Part shown: one piece after another, positions 54,815-63,964 of the stretch
Layout: each line of letters starts with the position of its first letter
Numbering within the stretch: position 1 is the first letter of the stretch
DNA from: Alteromonas sp. KUL106
GTDB taxonomy: Bacteria > Pseudomonadota > Gammaproteobacteria > Enterobacterales > Alteromonadaceae
Length of the DNA: 64,000 nt
Direction: 5' to 3'
Assembly (NCBI RefSeq): GCF_009811415.1
Contig: NZ_BLIG01000056.1
Span: forward strand, 22,462 to 86,461
Notes under the pieces: model-generated
What the model was told of the DNA's origin: nothing
Database searches by the model: none
What the model saw: only the letters and a program-made list of their open reading frames with translations
Program-made: the position numbers and the translations under genes

Positions 54815-55636
54815 ATGGAATTAGAACTACTGTGGTTTGTAGTTACCTTATGTATAACCGGTGCCATAGCTGGCATCACAGCAGGTCTCTTCGGTAATGG
54901 TGGAGGCTTTGTTGTTGTTCCTGCTCTACTCGCCGTTTTTCCTTTTTTTACTCCTCCGTCAGAAGCTCTGGTTAAGGTCGCGATAGGAACATCGTTAGCA
55001 TCAATTGTCGTTTCAAGTGCGCGTTCAGTCATGGCTCACCGTGCTAAAGGTGCCGTCGACTTTGACATTTTGCGCTCTTGGAGCATCTGGCTGGTTCTAG
55101 GGGTTGGCGGAGGTTTACTTATCGCTAACAACACCAGCGCAAATGGATTAACGGTTGTCTTCGCTGCCGGCGTTTTACTTTACTCAGTGTACTTTCTTTT
55201 TCCTGAATTTGTTGTAAGACCAGGCCTTGTTTTCAACATGCCAAGAGGTATTGGCAAAGCAGTGCTGGCATTTGTACTGGGCGGCTTCTCTGCGCTACTA
55301 GGTATAGGGGGCGGCACGCCCACGGTGATCACCATGGTAATGTGTCAGCGCACCATTCAGCAGGCTGTTGCAACTGCAGCCGGCGTTGGTTTTTTAATCG
55401 GCCTTCCAGGTGCTATTGGTTTTTTATTTATGAAACACCCAGACACCGCCTCCCTTCCCGTTGGGACTGTTGGTTATATCAACATACCTGCACTTGTTGC
55501 AATAAGCATAGGTGCCATCTTCACCGCTCCAATTGGGGCAAAAATGGCGCATAACTTCAGCGAAAAAAAATTAAAACGATTATTTGGCATTTATCTCGTC
55601 ATTGTTTCAAGTGCCATGTTTTATAAAGCCATATAA
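54815..55636 (+). CDS. TauE/SafE (TSUP) family inner-membrane permease
   Basis: A 273-residue membrane protein with about eight hydrophobic segments in two repeats. The family signature GGG segments are present: AGLFGNGGGFVVVPAL in the first half and LLGIGGGTPTVITMVM in the second. TSUP members move sulfite, sulfoacetate, taurine-derived or other organic anions. It lies between the TonB receptor and the Tat aminotransferase (22 bases before the latter), so it may carry the substrate or the deaminated product across the inner membrane. Confidence 0.88.
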   Translation: MELELLWFVVTLCITGAIAGITAGLFGNGGGFVVVPALLAVFPFFTPPSEALVKVAIGTSLASIVVSSARSVMAHRAKGAVDFDILRSWSIWLVLGVGGGLLIANNTSANGLTVVFAAGVLLYSVYFLFPEFVVRPGLVFNMPRGIGKAVLAFVLGGFSALLGIGGGTPTVITMVMCQRTIQQAVATAAGVGFLIGLPGAIGFLFMKHPDTASLPVGTVGYINIPALVAISIGAIFTAPIGAKMAHNFSEKKLKRLFGIYLVIVSSAMFYKAI

Positions 55637-55657
55637 CAAGTCTATAAGGAGAGTACC

Positions 55658-56836
55658 GTGAGTTATAACCGTTCAAGACGCTTATTTATCGGAGGTTCCG
55701 TCGCAGCGTCAGCGCTAGGTGCAAGCGGATTAAGCACGTTTGCTGGTGCACAATCTGCAGGTGCAGCAACTAACCAAATGCCTGCCGTGACATACGGTCC
55801 CGCCCCGGGTGTAGCAAAACTCAACGCTAACGAAAACCCTTTTGGTCCTAGTGCTAAAGCTCTGGAAGCGATATCAAAGGCATCCATGGAAGGCGGCGCC
55901 TATTATGCCTATCCTGCCGCCATGACACTTTTAGATATGATCGCAGAGCGCTACAGCATCACACGTAAGAACATTTCGTTGAGCGCGGGCTCTAGCCCTA
56001 TTCTTTCCTACGCTGCACTTGCTGCGAGTAAAAAGGGAAAAATTCTGGGGCCAGATCTCTTTTGGGACACCACATCAAAAGCGCCTGAAAAACAAGGCGC
56101 CCCTGAGATCGTAAGAATTCCCAACACAGCTGAACTCGACATCGATCTTGACGCTATGTACGCAGCGATTGATGATTCTATTGGCATGGTACATATCTGT
56201 AACCCAAACAATCCTACCGGCAAAATACTCGACCCCGACAGATTAAGAGAGTTTTGCATTAAGGCGTCTAAAAAGACGCTCGTATTAGTCGATGAAGCTT
56301 ACAATGAACTGATTGATGAGCCGCCAAAGCACTCTATGATCCCTCTCGTTAAAGCAGGACACAATGTAGTCGTAGCGCGTACTTTCTCTAAAATTTACGG
56401 TTTAGCCGGTATGCGAGTTGGTTACCTGATCGCGTCTGAGGAGAATACGGATTGGATTAATCGCTATGGTATGGGTGGGTATACCTTAAATCAAGCCGGC
56501 TTGGCTGCCGCTATTGCTAGTTATAATGATGAGGCCTTTCTAACGTTTTCGAAGGATAAAATTTATGAGGGTAAAGCAATGGTCATGGATGCAGTTAAAG
56601 CAAACGGTTTGACAGCCCTGCCTTCGAGTACTAACTTTGTCTTTGTTGATTTAGGGGACGGAAATGCAGAATACTTCCGCCAAGCGATGGCCGATAAAGG
56701 CGTGCTGATAAGAGGAATTTATCGCACTTATACCAACTGGTCTCGCGTGAGTATGGGTAAAATTGGGGATATCAAAAGGTACGTCGATGCAATGCCAGAG
56801 GCACTCGACAAAATGTACGCTCTCCAAAATACGTAA
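55658..56836 (+). CDS. Tat-exported PLP aminotransferase (histidinol-phosphate aminotransferase-like)
   Basis: A 392-residue class I/II aminotransferase. The start is GTG at 55658 with AAGGAG upstream. The N-terminus MSYNRSRRLFIGGSVAAS is a twin-arginine signal (RRLFIGG), followed by a hydrophobic stretch and an Ala-rich cleavage region near residue 35. The catalytic domain has LNANENPFGPS, HICNPNNPTGKIL, VLVDEAYNELI and the PLP lysine in TFSKIYGLAGMRVGYL (about 246). Family members of the HisC type are normally cytoplasmic; export of a folded PLP enzyme is unusual and explains the Tat signal. It likely transaminates an amino compound in the periplasm. Confidence 0.88.
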   Translation: MSYNRSRRLFIGGSVAASALGASGLSTFAGAQSAGAATNQMPAVTYGPAPGVAKLNANENPFGPSAKALEAISKASMEGGAYYAYPAAMTLLDMIAERYSITRKNISLSAGSSPILSYAALAASKKGKILGPDLFWDTTSKAPEKQGAPEIVRIPNTAELDIDLDAMYAAIDDSIGMVHICNPNNPTGKILDPDRLREFCIKASKKTLVLVDEAYNELIDEPPKHSMIPLVKAGHNVVVARTFSKIYGLAGMRVGYLIASEENTDWINRYGMGGYTLNQAGLAAAIASYNDEAFLTFSKDKIYEGKAMVMDAVKANGLTALPSSTNFVFVDLGDGNAEYFRQAMADKGVLIRGIYRTYTNWSRVSMGKIGDIKRYVDAMPEALDKMYALQNT

Positions 56837-56844
56837 TTAAGTCT

Positions 56845-56876
56845 GGTGTACATCGAATCCCGATGTGCGCCTTTTT
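56845..56876 (+). terminator. Terminator after the aminotransferase gene
   Basis: GGTGTACATCG pairs along its full length (two G-U) with CGATGTGCGCC around AATCC, then TTTTT. It ends the TSUP-aminotransferase transcript. Confidence 0.88.
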
Positions 56877-57067
56877 CATCATCCACGTCCTAGCATTTCA
56901 ACTAAAAGTCTAATACGCATAAAAGTCACTTCTGCCATATACTCATTAAAAATAGTTACTGTAAAAAAACTTAGGCAATTTTTTTAACGAGTTTGTTGCG
57001 GTAACGCTAAAACTGCACATACTTTATTAAAAGATATTTCTCTAAATGCCGCTCTAGGAGGCTGTAA

Positions 57068-57433
57068 ATGTCACTTTCTGTTTTAGTTGCTGATGATTCA
57101 AAGTTATCGAGGCGCAGTGTTATTCGAGCGCTTCCCCAAGACCTTGAATACGATATTACCGAAGCAACAAACGGCCAAGAAGCTATCGACGCGCTTTCAG
57201 AGAGTAACTTTGCACTTGTTCTGTTAGACCTTACCATGCCAGAAGTCGATGGTGTAGGCGTGTTGGAGTTTTTACACGAGAGGCCCGATACACCTAACGT
57301 GATTGTGATAAGTGCTGATTTTCAGCCGGAAAAACAGAAAATTGTAATGTCTCTTGGTGCGAAACGTTTTCTTCGTAAGCCCTTAGACAAAGAAGAATTG
57401 GCAATGGCGTTATTTGAGCTGGGGTATCTATGA
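57068..57433 (+). CDS. Stand-alone CheY-like receiver
   Basis: A 121-residue single-domain response regulator. Acidic pocket in VLVADDSKLSRR, phospho-acceptor Asp in LVLLDLTMPEVDG, Thr/Ser in VIVISAD and Lys in FLRKPLD. No output domain. The ATG has AGGAGG upstream. The stop overlaps the CheC-like gene start (ATGA), placing it first in a three-gene coupled unit with its probable phosphatase and kinase. Confidence 0.93.
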   Translation: MSLSVLVADDSKLSRRSVIRALPQDLEYDITEATNGQEAIDALSESNFALVLLDLTMPEVDGVGVLEFLHERPDTPNVIVISADFQPEKQKIVMSLGAKRFLRKPLDKEELAMALFELGYL

Positions 57434-58014
57434 GTATTGTACTACCGCTGGATGAAGAGCAAAGAGATGCGCTTCAAGAACTGCTGAATATTTCTATGGG
57501 GCAAGCGGCCAATTCTCTTGCTCAGTTAATAGAGACTAAAATTGATATTTCTATTCCCAAAATTTCAGCAGTAACCCCTGGGCAGCTTTACAGCCTTTTA
57601 TTCGAAACAGAGGATTCTTTTTATACCAGACAGTCTTTCTTAGGTGACGTACATGGCGAGGTAATGTCGGTTCTCTCTCGGGCGGGTTTAACTGAAGTGG
57701 CTGCCTTGATGGACTACGACGACCCATTAAGTAAAGAAGATATTCAAGAAATTATTTTAGAGCTCTGCAATATTTTGGCAGGTGCGTGCTTAGCAGGCCT
57801 TTCTGATCAGTTAGAGCTAACAACTAACCTAAATATGCCAACCTTGTTTCAGCCAGATAAAAGTAATTTTGATGATTTGAAATGGCAGCATAGCTTAGTC
57901 ATGGAAGTACAATTTGTTATTGCGATTTCATCATTCAGTATGCGCGTCGTTTTCTGTCTAGACGATGAGTCTCTGGCGCGCATTAAAGATACGTTGGATG
58001 AGTTACTCGCATAA
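57430..58014 (+). CDS. CheC-like phosphatase/signalling protein
   Basis: A 194-residue protein of the CheC family. Two E-x-x-N type active-site segments are visible: ELLNISMGQAANSLAQLI near residue 18 and EIILELCNILAGACLAGL near 105, each as in CheC/FliY. CheC dephosphorylates CheY-P; here the upstream stand-alone receiver is the obvious substrate. There is no chemotaxis or flagellar gene next to it. Its start overlaps the receiver stop by four bases and its stop overlaps the kinase start (TAATG). Confidence 0.88.
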   Translation: MSIVLPLDEEQRDALQELLNISMGQAANSLAQLIETKIDISIPKISAVTPGQLYSLLFETEDSFYTRQSFLGDVHGEVMSVLSRAGLTEVAALMDYDDPLSKEDIQEIILELCNILAGACLAGLSDQLELTTNLNMPTLFQPDKSNFDDLKWQHSLVMEVQFVIAISSFSMRVVFCLDDESLARIKDTLDELLA

Positions 58015-59345
58015 TGTTTGAACAGCTGGTAGGTAAATTACCGGTCGGAATAGGTGTTGTTGACGAGAACTTCAATGTTATTTATTTAAATGACTTTTTT
58101 TTAGACAGACTACCTTACGAACTACGCCAAAATTACAAAGAAACGCCGGTCACAGAATTATTCCAAGGCGAAGGTAAATTTCTTAAGCGCAGACTGAAAT
58201 CAGTTTTTGTATTGCAGCACCCCAGTTTTAGCTATTGGGAGCAGCGTCCCCACATATTTCCATTTAAAAGCTCTCGCCCTATTACCGGTGAAGAAACACA
58301 GATGTATCAGAATATGGAAATTCTGCCGGTCAAAGACAAAGCGACGGGTAAGAAACTTGCGTGTATTTTTCTGCAAGATGTAACGGCACAAGCGAGTTAT
58401 TTTAGAGCGCAACAAAAACTCTCTGAAGCCCTTAAGAAAGAACATGAAGCCCAAAGAAAGCTGATAAGAAAACTGGATACAGCACAAAGCCAACTTATCC
58501 AGGCAGAAAAAATGGCATCTACAGGGCAGCTAGCTGCGGGGATTGCCCATGAAATTAATAACCCTATCGGCTTTGTGAATGCTAACCTCAACACATTAGC
58601 GCAGTATGCCTCTCACCTTATTTCAATTTGCGATGGTGTCTACTCTTACCTTGAAAACTTTAACGATGAGTTGCGTGAACAAATAGAAGCACTTTATCAG
58701 TCTAATCATTACGACTTATTGAAAGACGACATTACTGAATTAATTGAAGAGTCGACTGACGGATTAACACGAGTAAAAGACATCGTAGAGAACCTTAAAA
58801 ACTTCTCACTGGAAAACTCGGAAGGGGTTCAGACGGTAGACATTTGTACTGTTTGTAATCAGCTTATTACCCTCATTTCGGCGCAATACAGTGTCCCTCA
58901 GTACAAATTTGACTGTGAGCTTGAAAAAGTTGAAGTCATGGGGAATCCCGGTCCGTTAAAACAAGCCTTGATGAACATCATGATAAATGCCGCGCAAGCC
59001 ATTCATACCAAAGGCGTTGTGAAGTTAAGTGTTCGGGACTCAGGTGATAAGGTTACCATTAAAATACTTGATTCAGGTTGCGGTATTCCGGCCCAGAATT
59101 TAAAGCGCGTCTTCGAACCGTTTTTTACCACCAAGCCTGAGGGACAAGGACAAGGGTTAGGCTTATCTGTCGCCTATACAGCAATAGAGCAACATCAAGG
59201 CAAAATATCCATCAGCAGCAAGGAAGCAAAGGGAACAGTGGTTGAAATCTCCATTCCTAAGCAGCCCTCCAACGCGAGCAGCGCAACCTCAGAAGACCTT
59301 AGTATTCCTTCTGAAGCACTACCAACAGATACACAGCATGCATAA
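58014..59345 (+). CDS. Soluble PAS histidine kinase of the receiver-CheC unit
   Basis: A 443-residue cytoplasmic kinase. PAS domain about 1-130 (PVGIGVVDENFNVIYLND), coiled coil 130-165, HisKA helix with the phospho-His in GIAHEINNPIGFVNAN (about 183), a helical insert, then HATPase motifs NIMINAAQAIHT, ILDSGCGIP, EPFFTTKPEGQGQGLGLS. No membrane helix, so the input is internal or through a partner. One-base overlap with the CheC-like gene. Its stop abuts the stop of the convergent MBL gene with no gap. Confidence 0.92.
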   Translation: MFEQLVGKLPVGIGVVDENFNVIYLNDFFLDRLPYELRQNYKETPVTELFQGEGKFLKRRLKSVFVLQHPSFSYWEQRPHIFPFKSSRPITGEETQMYQNMEILPVKDKATGKKLACIFLQDVTAQASYFRAQQKLSEALKKEHEAQRKLIRKLDTAQSQLIQAEKMASTGQLAAGIAHEINNPIGFVNANLNTLAQYASHLISICDGVYSYLENFNDELREQIEALYQSNHYDLLKDDITELIEESTDGLTRVKDIVENLKNFSLENSEGVQTVDICTVCNQLITLISAQYSVPQYKFDCELEKVEVMGNPGPLKQALMNIMINAAQAIHTKGVVKLSVRDSGDKVTIKILDSGCGIPAQNLKRVFEPFFTTKPEGQGQGLGLSVAYTAIEQHQGKISISSKEAKGTVVEISIPKQPSNASSATSEDLSIPSEALPTDTQHA

Positions 59346-60377
59346 TTAACAGGCAAGCTGCTTCGCTTCCAAGCTTTTAAACTCGTACTGTCCTCTATAG
59401 TTAACACTGCGAGAGATGACTCCCTTGTGATGTAGATAATTTAAATGGGACAGACATTCAGCTACCGCAAATACCATGTTTCGGCTTGATAGTTTTCGTT
59501 TAAACATAACAGGCAGTAAATCAACCACTGTTTGAGGCTCTTCACACGCATCAAGCAATGCTTTTAAATGTTCGTGGTGATGCGCTATAAGCATATCAAC
59601 CCTCTCATGTAAGCCAATAAAGGGTAACTTATGGGCAGGTAGTACAATGACATCTTCCGGCAGCGCTTTAAACTGCGGTAACGTACTAAGGTAATCTTCT
59701 AATGTATCTGCATCGGGCTCTGTAGAATACGCTCCAATATTAGGAGTAATAATAGGCAGGATATGGTCACCGGAAATTAAGATATTCTTTTTCTGGTTGA
59801 AGAGGCAGGCATGCTCGGGAGAATGCCCTCGTCCGATCATCACTTGCCATTCGTTCGCACCCAAAGACAACGTCATACCGTCTTTAAGACGCGTATAGCT
59901 AATAGGCAATGGAGACACTACACTACTGTACCCATTTCCCTCACCAGAAGTCAGCTTGTCAATTAACGCATCATCGAGACCCGCACGCTGATAATAAAGT
60001 CTGTCTCTTGCGTTCGTGGCCCCGTTTCTCCCTGCGGCAAAAGCGCGAGCAGTGAAATACTCGGTTTGCGTCATATAAAACGGCACATTGAAAGTATCTG
60101 CAATCCAGCCCGCCAAACCGACGTGATCAGGATGTAGATGCGTAACAATAACACCAACAATAGGTGCGTTTAGTTGACCAAAAATACGCTGCCACAACGA
60201 TTTAGTTGTCGACGTTCCTATACCAGTATCAAGCACCACCCAGCCACCGTCACCTTCTAACAGATAAAGGTTGATATGGTCTAATTCAAAAGGTAAAGGC
60301 ATGGTTAACCAAAGTACCCCTTCTGCAATTTCTATAAACTCGCCGGGATTTACCTGCTTGTCATATAGATATTCCAT
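59346..60377 (-). CDS. MBL-fold metallo-hydrolase
   Basis: A 343-residue metallo-beta-lactamase-fold enzyme. I start at ATG 60375-60377 (MEYLYDKQVNPGEF) with GAGGGC upstream; the frame is open 21 codons further. Metal ligands: TLHPDH-type motif in VTHLHPDHVGLAGW, His in GRGHSPEHACLF, Asp in LISGDHILP and a later His in VLPAHKLPF. The C-terminal 80 residues look like a winged helix (LSHLNYLHHKGVI), as in LACTB2-like members. Such proteins act on thioesters or small esters; substrate unknown. Confidence 0.88.
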   Translation of the reverse strand: MEYLYDKQVNPGEFIEIAEGVLWLTMPLPFELDHINLYLLEGDGGWVVLDTGIGTSTTKSLWQRIFGQLNAPIVGVIVTHLHPDHVGLAGWIADTFNVPFYMTQTEYFTARAFAAGRNGATNARDRLYYQRAGLDDALIDKLTSGEGNGYSSVVSPLPISYTRLKDGMTLSLGANEWQVMIGRGHSPEHACLFNQKKNILISGDHILPIITPNIGAYSTEPDADTLEDYLSTLPQFKALPEDVIVLPAHKLPFIGLHERVDMLIAHHHEHLKALLDACEEPQTVVDLLPVMFKRKLSSRNMVFAVAECLSHLNYLHHKGVISRSVNYRGQYEFKSLEAKQLAC

Positions 60378-60632
60378 ATCGCCCTCGCTTGTGTTTTTTG
60401 CTATCGATACTGTGATTGACGCGAATAAGCGTACGTACAAAACATGGGAAAATTCGCTTAAAGTCCTGCTTTTCTACCTTGATCGATAGATAAAAACAAA
60501 CATATCTGTCGAATAGAGAACTATAGGAGTTGGTGATAACAAACGGTATACTCAGGGCTGGCGGTCTATTGGCGAACGCCACGCGCTATGCGTGCCTTAC
60601 TTTAAAAAATCTCGCTTATTCAAAACGGAATC

Positions 60633-63005
60633 ATGCCAAGCTCAACACTAATTCAAGGCTTTATACTTAATAAAAGCACGTTCACGCGACGGGGCAAAGT
60701 GTACGTAGAGCTATGGGTGAAAACCGCTAATCAGATTGTCAAACTAGTCTCTTCCCCCCAATTTCCCACGTGTTTTGTGTCAGTTGAGCAGATGTCTTTA
60801 TTGCGAGAGCTAGCGGAGCGTGCCCTTCTAAAGCTATTGATTTCCGACGATGGGTTTTACACGCTCGAACAAACCAAGGTAGTGACCGTTAAAACGAAGA
60901 CCGAGTCGCAAATGCATCAGTTACGACAACTCGCTCGTAAAAAAACCATTATTCTTTATGAAGCCGATATCCGTGTCGAAGACCGCTATTTAATGGAGCG
61001 CTTTGTGTACGGTGCGGTTGAATTCGTTGCCCCCTCCGTTAATGATAATAGGCTGCCTGTTGATACGATAGAAAACGCACAAATAAGGCCCTGCCAGTAC
61101 AGAACGACATTTACTTCGCTCAGTGTCGATATCGAATGTAACGAACATGAAGAGTTATTCAGCATCGCGCTAGCCGGTAACGGATTAAATATTGTACTGC
61201 TCGTACGCCCCCCTGGCATTCAAGATCAAACACTTTATTCACCGGCAGAAAGTGGCTATCAGCTTAGCGTCGTGGCGTCAGAACGGGAGCTTCTTCATGT
61301 ATTTTTCTCGCATATCAAATCATACGACCCTGACATTATTTTAGGGTGGAATGTCAAACAATTTGATATGGCAGTGCTTTTTCGAAGAGCAAAAGCAAAT
61401 AATTTGAAATTTACTATTGGACGTCACGAGCGAGAAGCGACAGTACGCCAATGGGAAGATCAGACACTGGTCGATGTACCCGGTCGCTGTGTTATCGACG
61501 GAATTGAAGCACTCAAAACCATGACATTTCAATTTGAGTCTTTTTCACTCGATCACGTGTCAGAGGAATTGCTAGGTGAAAATAAACTTATTCAGGGTAA
61601 CGACAAGCTTGCCGCTATAAAACGGTTATATTACGAAGATCCCGTGGCGCTCGCGAATTATAATTTCAAAGACACCGTGCTAGTAAATCGCATTCAAGAA
61701 AAAACGCAATTTATTGATTTTCTTGCATTACGAAGTATTTTGACGGGTTTAGACATGAGCAGACCTGGTGGTTCGGTGGCAGCATTTCTTAATGTTTACT
61801 TACCCAAACTTCACCGCAGTTCCTATGTTGCCGGAGTCAGGCCGGAAAATGGCGGCCTGGCAAGTCCAGGTGGTTACGTTATGCGCTCTCAGCCTGGCTT
61901 ATACAAAGATGTATTGGTGCTTGATTTCAAGAGCCTTTACCCGTCTATTATACGAACATTTAAAATAGACCCTGTAGGCCTTGCAGAAGGGTTAAAGTCT
62001 CCTGAGGATGCTATAGAGGGCTTTAAAGGGGCTGTTTTCAGCCGAACAACACACTTTCTCCCTTCAATAATTGAAAACCTCTGGCAGCAGCGTGATGAGG
62101 CAAAAAAACAAAAAGATTCCCCCCGTTCTCAAGCGATTAAAATACTAATGAATTCATTTTACGGTGTATTGGGCAGCGGCGGTTGTCCGTTTTACGATCC
62201 ACGCCTTGCAAGCTCCATTACCTTGAGAGGGCATGAGATCATGCAAACTACTGCCGGGTGGATTGAAGCGTTAGGTTACGACGTTATATATGGGGATACC
62301 GATTCAACATTCGTGCACGTAGAAGGGAATGCTGCCTTGGGCTCACCAGAAAAAACGGGGATTAGGCTGGCTGAAATCATCAATGAAAAATGGGCGGCAT
62401 TGCTCAGGGAACGTTTTAATATAGATTGTCATCTTGAAATTGAATTTGAGTCACATTTTTCAACGTTCTTTATGCCCACAATTAGGGGCTCAACAGAAGG
62501 AAGTAAAAAACGCTATGCCGGAATGAAAGGTGAAGAGTTAATTTTTAAAGGCTTAGAAAATGTACGTTCAGACTGGACTCCCCTAGCAAAATCCTTTCAG
62601 TATGAGTTATACAAGAAAGTCTTCTCGGGTCTGCCGGTTGAAAAATACATCAGTGACACGCTCAATGCCGTTAAATCGGGCGATATGGACGACGCGTTAG
62701 TGTATAAGAAACGTTTGAGAAAGCCGCTATCTTCTTATGTTAAATCTCTTCCTCCCCACGTGAGAGCAGCGAGGCGTGCAGATGAACTATTTGAGGAACA
62801 AGGTCTGCCGCTACGCTATCAGTCTAACACAACAATAGCCTACGTTATTACGGTTCAAGGTCCACAAACCGTAGAAACGGTTTCAGCGCCTTTGCATTAC
62901 GACCACTATATAGAAAAACAACTTAAGCCTATCGCCGACAGCATCCTCCCACTTATCGGCACAAACTTTGAGCATATCGCTAACGACCAACTCTCTTTGT
63001 TTTAG
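60633..63005 (+). CDS. polB: DNA polymerase II
   Basis: A 790-residue family B polymerase, matching E. coli Pol II (783), used in replication restart and translesion synthesis. Exonuclease motifs: LSVDIECNEHEELF (Exo I), SYDPDIILGWNVKQFD (Exo II), YNFKDTVLVNRI (Exo III). Polymerase motifs: DFKSLYPSIIRTFKIDPVG (A), KILMNSFYGVLGSGG (B), YGDTDSTFVHV (C). The C-terminus NDQLSLF is a clamp-binding motif. All catalytic residues look intact. No clear LexA box was found in the 255 bases upstream. Confidence 0.96.
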   Translation: MPSSTLIQGFILNKSTFTRRGKVYVELWVKTANQIVKLVSSPQFPTCFVSVEQMSLLRELAERALLKLLISDDGFYTLEQTKVVTVKTKTESQMHQLRQLARKKTIILYEADIRVEDRYLMERFVYGAVEFVAPSVNDNRLPVDTIENAQIRPCQYRTTFTSLSVDIECNEHEELFSIALAGNGLNIVLLVRPPGIQDQTLYSPAESGYQLSVVASERELLHVFFSHIKSYDPDIILGWNVKQFDMAVLFRRAKANNLKFTIGRHEREATVRQWEDQTLVDVPGRCVIDGIEALKTMTFQFESFSLDHVSEELLGENKLIQGNDKLAAIKRLYYEDPVALANYNFKDTVLVNRIQEKTQFIDFLALRSILTGLDMSRPGGSVAAFLNVYLPKLHRSSYVAGVRPENGGLASPGGYVMRSQPGLYKDVLVLDFKSLYPSIIRTFKIDPVGLAEGLKSPEDAIEGFKGAVFSRTTHFLPSIIENLWQQRDEAKKQKDSPRSQAIKILMNSFYGVLGSGGCPFYDPRLASSITLRGHEIMQTTAGWIEALGYDVIYGDTDSTFVHVEGNAALGSPEKTGIRLAEIINEKWAALLRERFNIDCHLEIEFESHFSTFFMPTIRGSTEGSKKRYAGMKGEELIFKGLENVRSDWTPLAKSFQYELYKKVFSGLPVEKYISDTLNAVKSGDMDDALVYKKRLRKPLSSYVKSLPPHVRAARRADELFEEQGLPLRYQSNTTIAYVITVQGPQTVETVSAPLHYDHYIEKQLKPIADSILPLIGTNFEHIANDQLSLF

Positions 63006-63259
63006 TCTTAATAAGATTGTATGAAGATCTTTCAGTTTATGTGACAAATTAACAAAAAAATTCGACACTCATTTCCACAAAAATTTTCTTTCCATATATT
63101 TTTCATAAACTTAAACCCTTGGCATAACAAGTGAATAGCACACTATGAGTAACTAAATAGGTGTGGATAAAGCAGTGTCTTTAGTTAACACGCGTACCAT
63201 TTAGTGATTAGGGCAAATGAGCGCCCGCATTCGCAAAGAAAAATAGAAGGAATTTGATT

Positions 63260-63838
63260 ATGAAGATCACGAAACTGAGTTTGATTACAAGTGCAGTAGT
63301 TACTGCCACAATTTCTGCGTCAGCGGTTGCAGGACATCATGAAGAAAAAATTTCAATGGGCTTTGATGCCTTAGACAAAGACAGTAACGGTTATATCGTT
63401 GGCTCAGAATCATCTGGGGTAATTAACAGTGAGCTTGTCACTAAAATGGATAGTGACGGCGACAGCATGGTAAGTCGCACAGAATTTAATACCTTTGTTG
63501 ATGATAAACCCTCCATGTTTACCGACGATATCATCACACAAGTACAAACAGACGGCACGAACGACGCGATGATGAGAACAAAAGGTAACCCCGAGCTATT
63601 TTCAAAAGATGATGGCGAAATGATATCGGAAAAAAATAAGGAACTGCGAACAGAAATATCAGTAAGCGCTGACGACAAATTCACAGCAATTGATACGGAC
63701 AGTGATGGAAGAATCAGTAAAACAGAACTAGAAGCTGCCAACCTAGAGGGTGATTTTGAATCTATGGATGACAATGGCGACGCATATGTGACGCGTATGG
63801 AATACCGAACATACTATAAAAGTTTAGATTCAGAATAA
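63260..63838 (+). CDS. Exported EF-hand calcium-binding protein
   Basis: A 192-residue protein; ATG 63260 has AAGGAA upstream (a TTG two codons earlier is less likely). Signal peptide of about 24 residues ending VAG. Four EF-hand loops in two pairs: DKDSNGYIVGSE and DSDGDSMVSRTE near 40-75, DTDSDGRISKTE and DDNGDAYVTRME near 150-185. All keep the Asp at position 1 and the acidic residue at 12. Likely periplasmic Ca-binding or Ca-dependent regulator; partner unknown. Followed by a terminator. Confidence 0.88.
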   Translation: MKITKLSLITSAVVTATISASAVAGHHEEKISMGFDALDKDSNGYIVGSESSGVINSELVTKMDSDGDSMVSRTEFNTFVDDKPSMFTDDIITQVQTDGTNDAMMRTKGNPELFSKDDGEMISEKNKELRTEISVSADDKFTAIDTDSDGRISKTELEAANLEGDFESMDDNGDAYVTRMEYRTYYKSLDSE

Positions 63839-63934
63839 ATCTGTTAAACGTTGATACCGCGTTTTCATTTAAAGCTCTGCAATGGTGAGACCGTATCGCT
63901 GTGGCAGCCAATAAAACTTACAGTGCAGAAAGCA

Positions 63935-63964
63935 AAAAACCCGCCATAAGGCGGGTTTCTTTTA
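63935..63964 (+). terminator. Rho-independent terminator after the EF-hand gene
   Basis: AAACCCGCC pairs with GGCGGGTTT around ATAA, followed by CTTTT; the A run on the left makes it work in both directions. Confidence 0.9.

Noticed and set aside
60441..60632. LexA (SOS) box expected before polB
   Set aside because: I looked for CTG-N10-CAG with a TA-rich centre and found no convincing match; only partial pieces such as CTGT and ACTCAG at wrong spacing.
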